Of a stretch of DNA of 64,000 nt, positions 17,460 through 25,777 are shown in pieces (within the stretch, counting starts at the first letter, position 1; each line of letters begins with the position of its first letter). A model generated the notes under the pieces. The model was not told the origin of the DNA, searched no databases, and was given only the letters and a program-made list of their open reading frames with translations. Location: positions 1,426,001 to 1,490,000 of the forward strand of contig NZ_CP033878.1 of the NCBI RefSeq assembly GCF_009690625.1, given 5' to 3'. This stretch comes from Halorhabdus sp. CBA1104 (GTDB taxonomy: Archaea; Halobacteriota; Halobacteria; Halobacteriales; Haloarculaceae). A program made the translations under genes and the position numbers.

Positions 17460-19208
17460 ATGGACGACGATATTCGCGAGCGCGTCGAGACGGCCGCCGA
17501 GGCCGACGCGCTGTTCAACGCGTTGAAACACGATAGCGACGCCCAGGTCGGGGCCATCATGGGGCCGCTGATGGGCGAGAATCCGGAGTTCCGGGAGTTC
17601 GGCGACGAGATCCCGGGCGTTATCGCCCCCGTCGTCGAGAACGTAAACGACCTCTCGACCGACGACCAACGCGAGCGCCTGGCCGAACTCGCGCCCGAGC
17701 GCCTCGAAGAACTCGATGCCGACGACGAGGAGGACGATTATGCGCTCCCCGATTTGCCGAACGTCGAAGAGTACGAGGAGGTCCGGATGCGGGTCGCCCC
17801 GAACCCGAACGGTCCCTGGCACATCGGCCACGCACGGATGGCTGCCGTCATCGGGACGTACAAGGACCGCTACGACGGCTACTTCGTCTGCCGGTTCGAC
17901 GACACGGATCCCGAAACCAAGCGTCCCGATCTGGACGCTTACGACGGGATTCTCGAAGCGATCGAGTACCTCGGTTTCACACCGAATCGCGTCTTGAAAG
18001 CCAGCGACCGTCTGGAGACGTACTACGCTTACGCGCGCGACCTCATCGATCTGGGCGGAGCCTACACTTGCTCGTGTCCGGCTGAGGACTTCTCCGCGCT
18101 GAAAAACAACGGTGAGTCCTGTCCCCACCGCGAGAAAGACCCGGCGACAGTGCGCGACGAGTTCCAGGGCATGATCGATGGGCTCTACGAGCCTGGCGAG
18201 ATGGTGCTACGGATCAAGACCGACATCGAGCACAAGAATCCAGCCCTGCGAGACTGGGTTGCCTTCCGGCTTATCGATACGCCCCACCCTCGCGAGGAAG
18301 CCGCCGAGTATCGCTGCTGGCCGATGCTCGATTTCCAGAGCGGGATCGACGATCACCTCACGGGCGTGACACACATCATCCGGGGGATCGACCTCCAGGA
18401 TTCGGCAAAGCGCCAGCAGTTCGTCTACGAGTACTTCAACTGGGAGTACCCCGAGGTGATCCACTGGGGCCACGTGCAGGTCGATGACTTCGACGTGCCG
18501 ATGAGCACCTCGACGATCAAGGAACTGATCGCAGACGGCGAGTTAGACGGCTGGGACGACCCGCGTGCGCCGACGATCGCCAGTCTCCGTCGACGCGGCA
18601 TCCGAGGCGAGGCCATCGTCGACGCGATGACCGAACTCGGGACTTCGACCAGCAACGTCGATCTGGCGCTGTCCTCGGTCTACGCCAACAATCGCGAGAT
18701 GATCGACGACGACAGCGACCGGGCCTTTTTCGTCCGTGACGGCGTCGAAGTGGCTCTTTCCGGCGGCCCGGAACGCGGTCAGCCGCCGATGCATCCAAAC
18801 CACGAGGAGCGAGGCAAGCGGACGATCCCGGTCGGTTCGGCGGTCCTGATCGAAGATGAGGACCTGCCACCCGAAGGCGAACGCGTCTGGCTGAAAGGAT
18901 ATGGCTGTGTCCGCCGAACCGACGAGGGGGCCTTCGAGTACACCGACGACGATATTGACGTCGTTCGCGAGGGCGATGTGGACGTAATCCACTGGGTACC
19001 GGCGACGACGAGCGTTCCCGCCCGACTCCGGACACCTGACGGGGACGTGACCGGTCACGTCGAGCCGGGACTGCTCGGCTACGGCGAAGACGAGATGGTC
19101 CAGTTCGTCCGGGTCGGCTTCGCCCGTCTCGATACCGTGCCCGAAGCGACCGAACCAACGGACGTGAGCGAGGACGACGAACTGGTCGCGTACTTCGCGC
19201 ACCCGTAA
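17460..19208 (+). CDS. gltX: Glutamate--tRNA ligase
   Basis: This 582-residue enzyme charges tRNA with glutamate (in archaea often both tRNA-Glu and tRNA-Gln). The class I HIGH motif appears as RVAPNPNGPWHIGHARMA near residues 111-128, and the KMSKS-equivalent region as VPMSTSTIKELI near residue 350. The C-terminal beta-barrel anticodon domain is of the archaeal/eukaryotic type. The ATG at 17460 gives the usual acidic N-terminal helix region. It sits 79 bases after cassette B, which therefore separates it from idsA. Confidence 0.96.
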   Translation: MDDDIRERVETAAEADALFNALKHDSDAQVGAIMGPLMGENPEFREFGDEIPGVIAPVVENVNDLSTDDQRERLAELAPERLEELDADDEEDDYALPDLPNVEEYEEVRMRVAPNPNGPWHIGHARMAAVIGTYKDRYDGYFVCRFDDTDPETKRPDLDAYDGILEAIEYLGFTPNRVLKASDRLETYYAYARDLIDLGGAYTCSCPAEDFSALKNNGESCPHREKDPATVRDEFQGMIDGLYEPGEMVLRIKTDIEHKNPALRDWVAFRLIDTPHPREEAAEYRCWPMLDFQSGIDDHLTGVTHIIRGIDLQDSAKRQQFVYEYFNWEYPEVIHWGHVQVDDFDVPMSTSTIKELIADGELDGWDDPRAPTIASLRRRGIRGEAIVDAMTELGTSTSNVDLALSSVYANNREMIDDDSDRAFFVRDGVEVALSGGPERGQPPMHPNHEERGKRTIPVGSAVLIEDEDLPPEGERVWLKGYGCVRRTDEGAFEYTDDDIDVVREGDVDVIHWVPATTSVPARLRTPDGDVTGHVEPGLLGYGEDEMVQFVRVGFARLDTVPEATEPTDVSEDDELVAYFAHP

Positions 19209-19389
19209 CTCACAGGGAAGGCACCGTCTCGGTCGAAGCAAACGCGGGGCGTCGAGCGATGCTATCGACGGTGATTGTGACAAATGATCGCGCGAATAGT
19301 GCGGCTATTTTATACGCCGTGTCGACGGCGACAGACCGTGAGTTTCAGTCTGCGTTCCAGCATCGGCGTCTCCCCTCGATCGACCGCAC

Positions 19390-19917
19390 TCAGGCGTCTG
19401 CGACCAGCGCTTGGAATCGTTCGCGTACCTTCTCGACTTTCGGTGCAGCGTGCATCTGACAGTAGGCGTCGGTCGGGTTCTTCTCGAAGTAGTCCTGGTG
19501 TTTCTCCTCTGCACGATAGAACTCGTCCAACTCGGTGAGTTCTGTCACGACCTCCTCGTCGTATTCCGCGTCTAAGGCCTCGATGTAGGCGGCGGCCAGC
19601 TCCCGTTGGTCGTCGTCGTGATAGAGGACGATCGAGCGGTACTGTGTCCCCACGTCGGGCCCTTGCCGGTTCAGTTGCGTGGGGTCGTGGGTAGCGAAAA
19701 ACACCTCCAGCAACTCGTCGTAGCTGATCACGGCAGAATCGTATTCGACCTGGACAACTTCGGCGTGGCCGGTGTCACCGGAACAGACTTCCCGGTAGGT
19801 CGGGTTCTCGACGTGGCCGCCGGCATAGCCCGACGTGACCGACTCGATGCCGTCCAGTTCTTTCATCGCGGCTTCAGTACACCAGAAACACCCGCCACCG
19901 AACGTCGCTGTTGCCAT
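19390..19917 (-). CDS. msrA: Peptide-methionine (S)-S-oxide reductase MsrA
   Basis: This 175-residue enzyme repairs methionine-S-sulfoxide in proteins. The active-site motif GGGCFWCTEAAMKELDG is near residues 7-23, with SGYAGGHVENPTY and YDSAVISYDELLEVFF following. A later cysteine in AYCQMHAAPK near residues 150-159 may resolve the disulfide. It lies 83 bases from the trxB start-distal end on the same strand, which fits reduction by the thioredoxin system. Confidence 0.95.
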   Translation of the reverse strand: MATATFGGGCFWCTEAAMKELDGIESVTSGYAGGHVENPTYREVCSGDTGHAEVVQVEYDSAVISYDELLEVFFATHDPTQLNRQGPDVGTQYRSIVLYHDDDQRELAAAYIEALDAEYDEEVVTELTELDEFYRAEEKHQDYFEKNPTDAYCQMHAAPKVEKVRERFQALVADA

Positions 19918-20000
19918 GGCCAGCTGTAGGACCGCGAGGCGTATCAGGGTGACGAGGGCGGCGAATTTGGAGTCAGCTGTTTGCAGCCCGCAACCGAGAA

Positions 20001-21053
20001 TCAGTCGTCAGTTTCGGCCACGCTGGCCTCAGCAGCGGCGGCTTCGGCTTCGTCATCGAGATAGTCGTCGGCATCGAGGGCAGCCTTCGAGCCCATCCCG
20101 CCGGCGGTGATCGCCTGCTGATAGTGATGATCGACGACATCGCCTGCGCCGAAGATGCCCGGGACGGCCGTCTCGGTCTGGCCACCGTCGCGGCCACCTT
20201 GTGTGTGGATGTAGCCCGTCTCGTCGAGTTCGACGTCGGTGTCTGCTAGGTAGTCGGTGTTTGGCGTGTGCCCGATGGCAAGGAAGACAGCACCGACATC
20301 TTGCTCGAAGTGTTCGACCTCGTCGGCGCGGTCGGAATCGAGTTTGTCTTTTGGATGCCCGTCGGGGTGGCGGACCAGCGAGACGCCGTCGATGCCGTCC
20401 TCACGGGACCCGTGGATCTCGACGGCTTCCGTGTTGCGCATGATCTCGACGTCACCAGCATCGACGTGTTCCATGATGCGGTCGACCCAGTAATCCTCGG
20501 CGCGGAACTCCTCGCGACGGTGAGCCAAGTACACCGTGTCGGCGAACTTCGTGAGGAAGGAAGCCTCTTCCATGGCGGCGTCCCCGCCGCCGACGACGAG
20601 CATGTCCTCGTCGCGGAAGAACGCGCCGTCGCAGGTCGCACACGTCGAAACGCCATAGCCCATGAGTTCGTCCTCGCCGGGGATGCCAAGCGTGCGCGCG
20701 CTCGCACCGCTGGCGGCGATGAAGGCGTCACAGGTGTAGACAGTGCCGTCCGTCAGTTCGACGCGGAACGGGCGGGCATCGTCGTCGATCGACTCGACGA
20801 TGCCGTTCTCGACGTCGGCCCCGAAGTTCGTCGCCTGTTCTTTCATGCGGTTGACTAGCTCGGTACCGTTGATCCCGTCGGGGAAGCCGGGGTAGTTGGC
20901 GACGTCGGTCGTCAGCGTCAACTGGCCACCCGGTTCGTCACCCTCCAAGACCAATGGATCGTTGTTCGCGCGACTGGCATAGACGGCCGCCGTCATACCG
21001 GCGATACCCGAGCCGGCGATGATCAACCGGCGGTGTGCAGCTTTCTCAGACAT
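20001..21053 (-). CDS. trxB: Thioredoxin-disulfide reductase
   Basis: This 350-residue flavoprotein transfers electrons from NAD(P)H to thioredoxin-like partners. It has the FAD motif IIAGSGIAGMTAAVYASRA near residue 10, the redox motif CATCDGAFF near residue 138, the nucleotide-binding VVGGGDAAMEEASF near residue 155, and the C-terminal FAD segment GIFGAGDVVDHHYQ. About 25 C-terminal residues beyond the usual end are acidic. The ATG at 21053 precedes the FAD motif at the expected distance. It is upstream of msrA on the same strand. Confidence 0.94.
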   Translation of the reverse strand: MSEKAAHRRLIIAGSGIAGMTAAVYASRANNDPLVLEGDEPGGQLTLTTDVANYPGFPDGINGTELVNRMKEQATNFGADVENGIVESIDDDARPFRVELTDGTVYTCDAFIAASGASARTLGIPGEDELMGYGVSTCATCDGAFFRDEDMLVVGGGDAAMEEASFLTKFADTVYLAHRREEFRAEDYWVDRIMEHVDAGDVEIMRNTEAVEIHGSREDGIDGVSLVRHPDGHPKDKLDSDRADEVEHFEQDVGAVFLAIGHTPNTDYLADTDVELDETGYIHTQGGRDGGQTETAVPGIFGAGDVVDHHYQQAITAGGMGSKAALDADDYLDDEAEAAAAEASVAETDD

Positions 21054-21553
21054 ACCAATTTGTACAGGAGGCCGGCGTTTGTAGCTTGCGCACGCGGCCT
21101 TCCGCTCGGCGCGTCAAGGCGCGTAGATCCCGCAAGTGCCCGTGTTTCGTGCGCCCTCGACAGCCATATCGAGAGTGTGTTGACTGAATTGCGGCGGCAG
21201 AGAGTCCATCGTATCGAGGATAGTGGCGACAGACAGATGCATGACTAAGCTAGTAGATCCGACACAAACGAGGCGAGACGTCTGGCGACGTTTCGGTCGA
21301 CGATGATCGGAGCCGGTGTCGACGCTTCGCAGTGACTGAACTCACGGACGATCGCTCCCCGCACACCTTGTCTCCGACAACCGGCTCTCCGAAGAGCCCG
21401 ATGCAATGCCCCGAGAAGAGTGGGCCGATCTGTGCCGGTTGGAGAGAATCAAAAATACGCACGAAACGGGAGAACAGCATACATATTCACGAAGGAATTA
21501 AATCAGATAACGATCCTGACATTCAGCCGTCGATGATTGCGGTTCGAGTACAC

Positions 21554-21575
21554 ATACCACGGCCGTTCGTGGTAT
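21554..21575. promoter_or_regulatory. Perfect 8-bp inverted repeat upstream of pyk
   Basis: The arms ATACCACG (21554-21561) and CGTGGTAT (21568-21575) are exact inverted copies with a six-base spacer. The repeat lies about 30-60 bases upstream of the likely TATA box, the usual place for an archaeal activator site or upstream operator. I cannot name the regulator. Confidence 0.55.
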
Positions 21576-21584
21576 ATTTTGCCG

Positions 21585-21602
21585 TATCAGATCGCTCTGA
21601 TA
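21585..21602. promoter_or_regulatory. Perfect 7-bp inverted repeat next to the pyk TATA box
   Basis: The arms TATCAGA (21585-21591) and TCTGATA (21596-21602) are exact inverted copies with a four-base spacer. The repeat ends two bases before the TATA-like TTTCATAT (21605-21612), at the position of the TFB-recognition element, so a bound protein could block or assist TFB/TBP. Confidence 0.55.
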
Positions 21603-21637
21603 AGTTTCATATCCCCAGGGGACAGAGGTCCCTAGGT

Positions 21638-21691
21638 ATGGCGAGCACCGTCAGCGGACGGCGGCCGTCACCCTCCACCAGGGGGTACTAA
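21638..21691 (+). CDS. Possible leader peptide upstream of pyk
   Basis: An ATG at 21638 lies about 29 bases after the centre of the TATA-like TTTCATAT and could be the first codon of a leaderless transcript. It opens a 17-codon frame (MASTVSGRRPSPSTRGY) that ends in TAA three bases before the pyk ATG. This layout is what a leader peptide coupled to pyk translation would look like. The peptide is too short for codon statistics, so chance is possible. Confidence 0.3.
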   Translation: MASTVSGRRPSPSTRGY

Positions 21692-21694
21692 CAA

Positions 21695-23449
21695 ATGCGA
21701 AACGCCAAAATCGTCTGTACGCTCGGACCAGCATCGGAGTCGAAAGAAGACATCAAGGACCTGGCCGAGGCCGGCATGTCCGTCGCCCGGCTCAATGCCA
21801 GCCACGGCTCACCCGAACACCGACGGACGATGGTCGAACGGATCCGCGAGGTCGACGCGGAGCTCAATAAGTCCGTCGCCGTCATGCACGACATCCCAGG
21901 GCCGGAGGTCAGGACCGCCCCGATCCGGGAACCGATCGAACTGGAGGGCGGAACGACAGTTCGATTCTACAAAGGCGAGGAAGCCACACCCGAAGAAGTG
22001 GGGCTATCTGTCGATATTTCAGTCGTCGAACCGGGAGACAACGTGCTGCTGGACGACGGCCGCATCGAGACGACCGTCGAGAAAGTCGAGGACGGCGACG
22101 TCTACGCCCACGTCGAGAACGGCGGCGAACTCGGTGCACGCAAAGGCGTCAACGTCCCCGGTGTCGAACTCAGCTTGCCGTTCCCGACCGAGAAAGACCG
22201 GACCGAACTGCAGGTTGCCGCCGAGGAGGAAGTCGATCTGGTGGCAGCGAGTTTCGTCCGAGACGGCGACGACGTCAGGAAGATCAGCGAGTACCTCGAA
22301 CAGCAGGGCACGGAAGTGCCAGTCATCTCGAAGATCGAACGGAAAGGCGCCGTCGAAAACCTGGATAGCATTATCGAGGCGTCCTACGGCGTGATGGTCG
22401 CCCGCGGGGACTTGGGTGTCGAGCTCCCCCTCGAAGAAGTCCCGCTGTACCAGAAGCGAATCATCCGAAAGTGCAACGAAGCGGGCGTCCCGGTCATCAC
22501 GGCGACGGAGATGCTCGATTCGATGAAAGATTCCCGGCGTCCGACGCGAGCAGAAGCCTCCGACGTTGCCAACGCGATTTTCGACGGGACCGACGCAGTC
22601 ATGCTCTCGGGCGAGACGGCGATCGGCGACCACCCGCCCCGCGTCGTCAGGACGATGGGCAATATTGTCGAAGAAGTCGAGCAGAGTGGGGAGTTCGCCC
22701 AACTCCGCCAACAGCGCGTCCCGACATCCGACGAGACGCGGACCGATGCGCTGGCACACGCCGCCCGAACGCTCTCTGAGGACATCGACGCCGAGGCGAT
22801 CGTGGCAGCCAGCGAATCCGGCTACACGGCCCTTCGGGTCGCGAAGTTCAGGCCACCGATCCCGATTATCGCCTCGACGCCCAGCGAGCGGGTCCGGAGA
22901 CAGCTCGCGCTCTCGCGTGGCGTGTACCCGACAACCGCACCGTACACCACCGAAGGAGCCGACGCGATCATCCAGAACGCGGTCCAGTCAGCACTCGAAA
23001 CTGGCATCGCAGAGAACGGCGATACTGTCGTCGTCATCTCGGGGATGATGACCGAACTGGACGGTGTCGACACGTCGAACATGCTGAAGGTCCACGTCGC
23101 AGCCGAGACCGTCTCTTCCGGTGAGTCGATCGTCGACGGACTCGTCACCGGTGAAGTGGTCAAATCCACCGACGGCGATCTCAGTGAGGTCCCCGAGGGA
23201 GCGATTCTGGCACTGTCTGAGTCCTTCGATGGCGAATTCGCAGGCGATCCTGGCAAACTCAGCGGCATTATCGACGGCAGCGACGACCGGCGCGGCCACG
23301 CGGCTGTCGTCGGGCGCGAACTCGACCTCCCGACGGTCAGCCACATGACTGTCCCGGACGATCTGGAAGACGGATCGACGGTCACGCTCGACGCCGAGCG
23401 CGGCGTCCTGTATAAGGGTCCGCTGGGGACGCTCAAAGACGAAAACTGA
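21695..23449 (+). CDS. pyk: Pyruvate kinase
   Basis: This 584-residue enzyme converts PEP and ADP to pyruvate and ATP, the last step of glycolysis. Conserved segments are NAKIVCTLGPASES at the start, ISKIERKGAVEN near residue 210, and MVARGDLGVELPLEEVP near residue 232. ATEMLDSM and MLSGETAIGDHPPRVV follow. Residues about 478-584 form an extra C-terminal domain related to PEP-utilising mobile domains (TGEVVKSTDGDLSEVPEGAIL, SHMTVPDDLEDGSTVTLD). Such a domain is known in some bacterial and haloarchaeal enzymes. The palindrome-rich upstream region points to regulation by carbon supply. Confidence 0.95.
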   Translation: MRNAKIVCTLGPASESKEDIKDLAEAGMSVARLNASHGSPEHRRTMVERIREVDAELNKSVAVMHDIPGPEVRTAPIREPIELEGGTTVRFYKGEEATPEEVGLSVDISVVEPGDNVLLDDGRIETTVEKVEDGDVYAHVENGGELGARKGVNVPGVELSLPFPTEKDRTELQVAAEEEVDLVAASFVRDGDDVRKISEYLEQQGTEVPVISKIERKGAVENLDSIIEASYGVMVARGDLGVELPLEEVPLYQKRIIRKCNEAGVPVITATEMLDSMKDSRRPTRAEASDVANAIFDGTDAVMLSGETAIGDHPPRVVRTMGNIVEEVEQSGEFAQLRQQRVPTSDETRTDALAHAARTLSEDIDAEAIVAASESGYTALRVAKFRPPIPIIASTPSERVRRQLALSRGVYPTTAPYTTEGADAIIQNAVQSALETGIAENGDTVVVISGMMTELDGVDTSNMLKVHVAAETVSSGESIVDGLVTGEVVKSTDGDLSEVPEGAILALSESFDGEFAGDPGKLSGIIDGSDDRRGHAAVVGRELDLPTVSHMTVPDDLEDGSTVTLDAERGVLYKGPLGTLKDEN

Positions 23450-23541
23450 GGCGACACCGAACGAACCGACGACTATACCGCGTTTTTAGCGCTACTCAGT
23501 CATCGGAAGTTCGGCGAGTACTGTCGGCCGGAAATATGTGC

Positions 23542-23548
23542 AATTAAG
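23542..23548 (+). promoter_or_regulatory. TATA box of the ROK kinase gene
   Basis: AATTAAG is centred about 30 bases upstream of the ATG at 23575. This fits a leaderless transcript and argues against the longer frame that begins at 23548, inside the box. Confidence 0.45.
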
Positions 23549-23574
23549 TGTCGGAGTACCATCTATGTGCGCAT

Positions 23575-24549
23575 ATGGCCGCGTATGCAGGGATCGACCT
23601 CGGTGCAAGTTACGTCCGTGCCGTCGTCGGCGACGAAACTGGCGACGAACTCGGAAAACACAAACGGGAAACACCGCAGGGGCCGACAGGCATCGCTGTC
23701 ACGGAAGCGGTCCTGGAGACTCTCAAAGACGCCTGCGGGGACGCCGGCGTCGAGCCTTCGGCCCTCGAAGCGGTCGGCATGGGGACGATCGGTCCACTGA
23801 ATCTCGCAGAAGGGGAAATCGAGAATCCGGCGAACCTGCCGGATACGATCGATCGGATCCCGCTGACCGGACCGATCAGTAACCTCGCCGAAACCGAGGC
23901 CGTCTACCTACACAACGACGCGATCGCCGGCGTGATCGGCGAGCGCTTCCACAGCGAGCGCAATCCCGACGACATGGTCTACCTGACGATCTCGACGGGG
24001 ATCGGCGCCGGGATCGCCTGTGACGGACACATCCTCAGCGGCTGGGATGGCAACGCTGGCGAAGTCGGCCACATGACCCTGGACACCGAGGGTCGGATGG
24101 GCTGTGGCTGTGGCCAGGACGGCCACTGGGAAGCCTACGCCTCCGGACAGAACATCCCCCGGTACGCCCGAGAGTACTACGAGTCCGGCGACTGGGAAAC
24201 GGACATGCCTGTCATGGACGCTGATTTCACCGCCCCGGATCTCTTTGCGTACGCGGGCGAAGACGAGTTCGCCGATGCATTTATCGATCGCCTGGCCCGG
24301 TTCAACGCGATGGGTGTCGCCAATATCGTCCAGGCCTACGCCCCGCTTGTCATCTACATCGGCGGTGGCGTCGCCGAGAACAACCCCGAGCTGGTCGTCG
24401 ACAAGATTCGCCAGCAGTTACCCGAGATGGTATTCGGAAACATCCCCGAGATCAAACTCACGACCCTAGGCGACGACGTCGTTCTGGAGGGGGCACTCGC
24501 CAGCGCACTCACCGAGGGCACCGGCGACCGAAATCAACTCCCCGAGTAA
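23575..24549 (+). CDS. ROK-family sugar kinase (probable glucokinase)
   Basis: This 324-residue protein has the N-terminal phosphate-binding GIDLGASYVRAVVGDE and the ROK signature GWDGNAGEVGHMTLDTEG. A zinc motif reads MGCGCGQDGHWEAYASG near residues 178-194, where the last classical cysteine is replaced by His. YIGGGVAENNPELV lies near residue 261. ROK proteins include glucokinases and fructokinases as well as repressors, but no DNA-binding domain is present here, so a kinase is likely. The gene follows pyk by 125 bases with its own TATA box. Substrate specificity for glucose is an inference. Confidence 0.85.
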   Translation: MAAYAGIDLGASYVRAVVGDETGDELGKHKRETPQGPTGIAVTEAVLETLKDACGDAGVEPSALEAVGMGTIGPLNLAEGEIENPANLPDTIDRIPLTGPISNLAETEAVYLHNDAIAGVIGERFHSERNPDDMVYLTISTGIGAGIACDGHILSGWDGNAGEVGHMTLDTEGRMGCGCGQDGHWEAYASGQNIPRYAREYYESGDWETDMPVMDADFTAPDLFAYAGEDEFADAFIDRLARFNAMGVANIVQAYAPLVIYIGGGVAENNPELVVDKIRQQLPEMVFGNIPEIKLTTLGDDVVLEGALASALTEGTGDRNQLPE

Positions 24550-24692
24550 ATCGCGAGGATTGTCTCGGCGATAAGAGACAGCGACCGTTCTTCTGGCACA
24601 AAACAGTCGAGTCTACACCGTTCATCGATCAGCCCAGATACGTCGAGTGGGACGCCGATTTTCCGACCGCCCAAAAAGCGATGACGTCTCAA

Positions 24693-25775
24693 TTAGAGAT
24701 ACGCGGCATTGGGCAGGATTCCGGCGATCGAGAGGACAGCGACGATAGCCATGACAATCGCAATGGCCATTGCTGGCGGATCGACGTGCGTGCCTGAGTG
24801 GGCGTAAAACAGCCGTTGGGTCAGTTCACCGAACAGCCCAGTAACGGCACCGAAGACGCCGGCCGCGAGCAGTGCAACGACAGGGCTAAACTCGGGGACG
24901 ATTACGGCTGCACCGACCGAGCCAAGGAGCGTGATGTGGTGAGTGACCGGGATTTTCTCGACACCCAGGTTCAAAAAGAGGAGACTCATCGCCGAGATGG
25001 CGTATCCCATGAACACACTGCCGGTCTTGATGTAGATGAAGCCGCCGAGCAACCCACCAACGATTCCGATTGCCGTGACCCCAGTCCACTTGTACTGGTG
25101 GGGAAGCCACGGTTCGGTCGCTACTCGCCCATCGTGTTCGACGGCGCCGTCGTCAGCCTTCGGATGTGGGTCTTCTCGCTCGAACGGCGACATATCGAGA
25201 TGGTCGGACCCACTCGACGTGCCGATTATCGGGTAGCCAAAGACCGGGCGGGCGAGAAACGCCGTCGCGAAGACCGAAAACGCGATGAAGTCGGTAACTG
25301 CGGTCCCATCGACGACGACAACCGCGTACCCGACTTCAGTGATCAGCATCCCGATCGCGCCGAAGATAGCGCCCACCGCGAGGATGTCGGGTTTCGTCCC
25401 GAAGGCGTACAGGATGTTTTTCCCGAAGTGATAGTCCCAGCCGTCCGGTTCCATCTCGGGATACTGCTTGGCTGCGTAGGCGGTCGCTGCGACGCCACCC
25501 GCGAAGGCGATGTGTGGTCCGGTGATCGCACCGAACCCGATCACGCCAGTCACGTCACCCGTGAAGGCGGTTCCCGGGACGGCGTCGAGGCCAAAGACGC
25601 GAGTGACGATGCCGATCCCTTCACCGAGGAAGACCACGAAGCCGGTAAAGATGAACGCGGGAAGTGCGCCGAGTGCGGCACCGAACGCACCGCCGGCAAG
25701 CGCCGTGATAAACAGGAGAGCGAAATCCTCCCAGGAGCCGCCGATCACCGGGACCGCGAGGGCAATGTCAAACAC
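24693..25775 (-). CDS. Membrane protein of the glycerol operon (putative glycerol facilitator)
   Basis: This 360-residue protein has about nine to ten hydrophobic helices and one acidic cytoplasmic-looking loop near residues 198-230 (SPFEREDPHPKADDGAVEHD). The start is the GTG at 25775, two bases after the glpK stop and preceded by GGAGGAAT. The longer frame to 25802 would overlap glpK. A homologous gene next to glpK in Haloferax has been proposed to act as a glycerol uptake facilitator (GlpX there), although it is not an aquaporin-type protein. Tight coupling to glpK supports a role in glycerol entry, but the function is inferred. Confidence 0.78.
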   Translation of the reverse strand: MFDIALAVPVIGGSWEDFALLFITALAGGAFGAALGALPAFIFTGFVVFLGEGIGIVTRVFGLDAVPGTAFTGDVTGVIGFGAITGPHIAFAGGVAATAYAAKQYPEMEPDGWDYHFGKNILYAFGTKPDILAVGAIFGAIGMLITEVGYAVVVVDGTAVTDFIAFSVFATAFLARPVFGYPIIGTSSGSDHLDMSPFEREDPHPKADDGAVEHDGRVATEPWLPHQYKWTGVTAIGIVGGLLGGFIYIKTGSVFMGYAISAMSLLFLNLGVEKIPVTHHITLLGSVGAAVIVPEFSPVVALLAAGVFGAVTGLFGELTQRLFYAHSGTHVDPPAMAIAIVMAIVAVLSIAGILPNAAYL

Positions 25776-25777
25776 GG

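Larger units (their letters stand above)
21054..21694. other. Long intergenic region upstream of pyruvate kinase
   Basis: About 640 bases separate divergent trxB and pyk. The first 450 bases hold no convincing gene, RNA or mobile element. The last 150 bases hold two perfect dyads (21554-21575 and 21585-21602), a TATA-like TTTCATAT at 21605-21612 and a 17-codon leader frame, listed separately. The density of palindromes suggests a controlled promoter for pyk. Confidence 0.6.
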
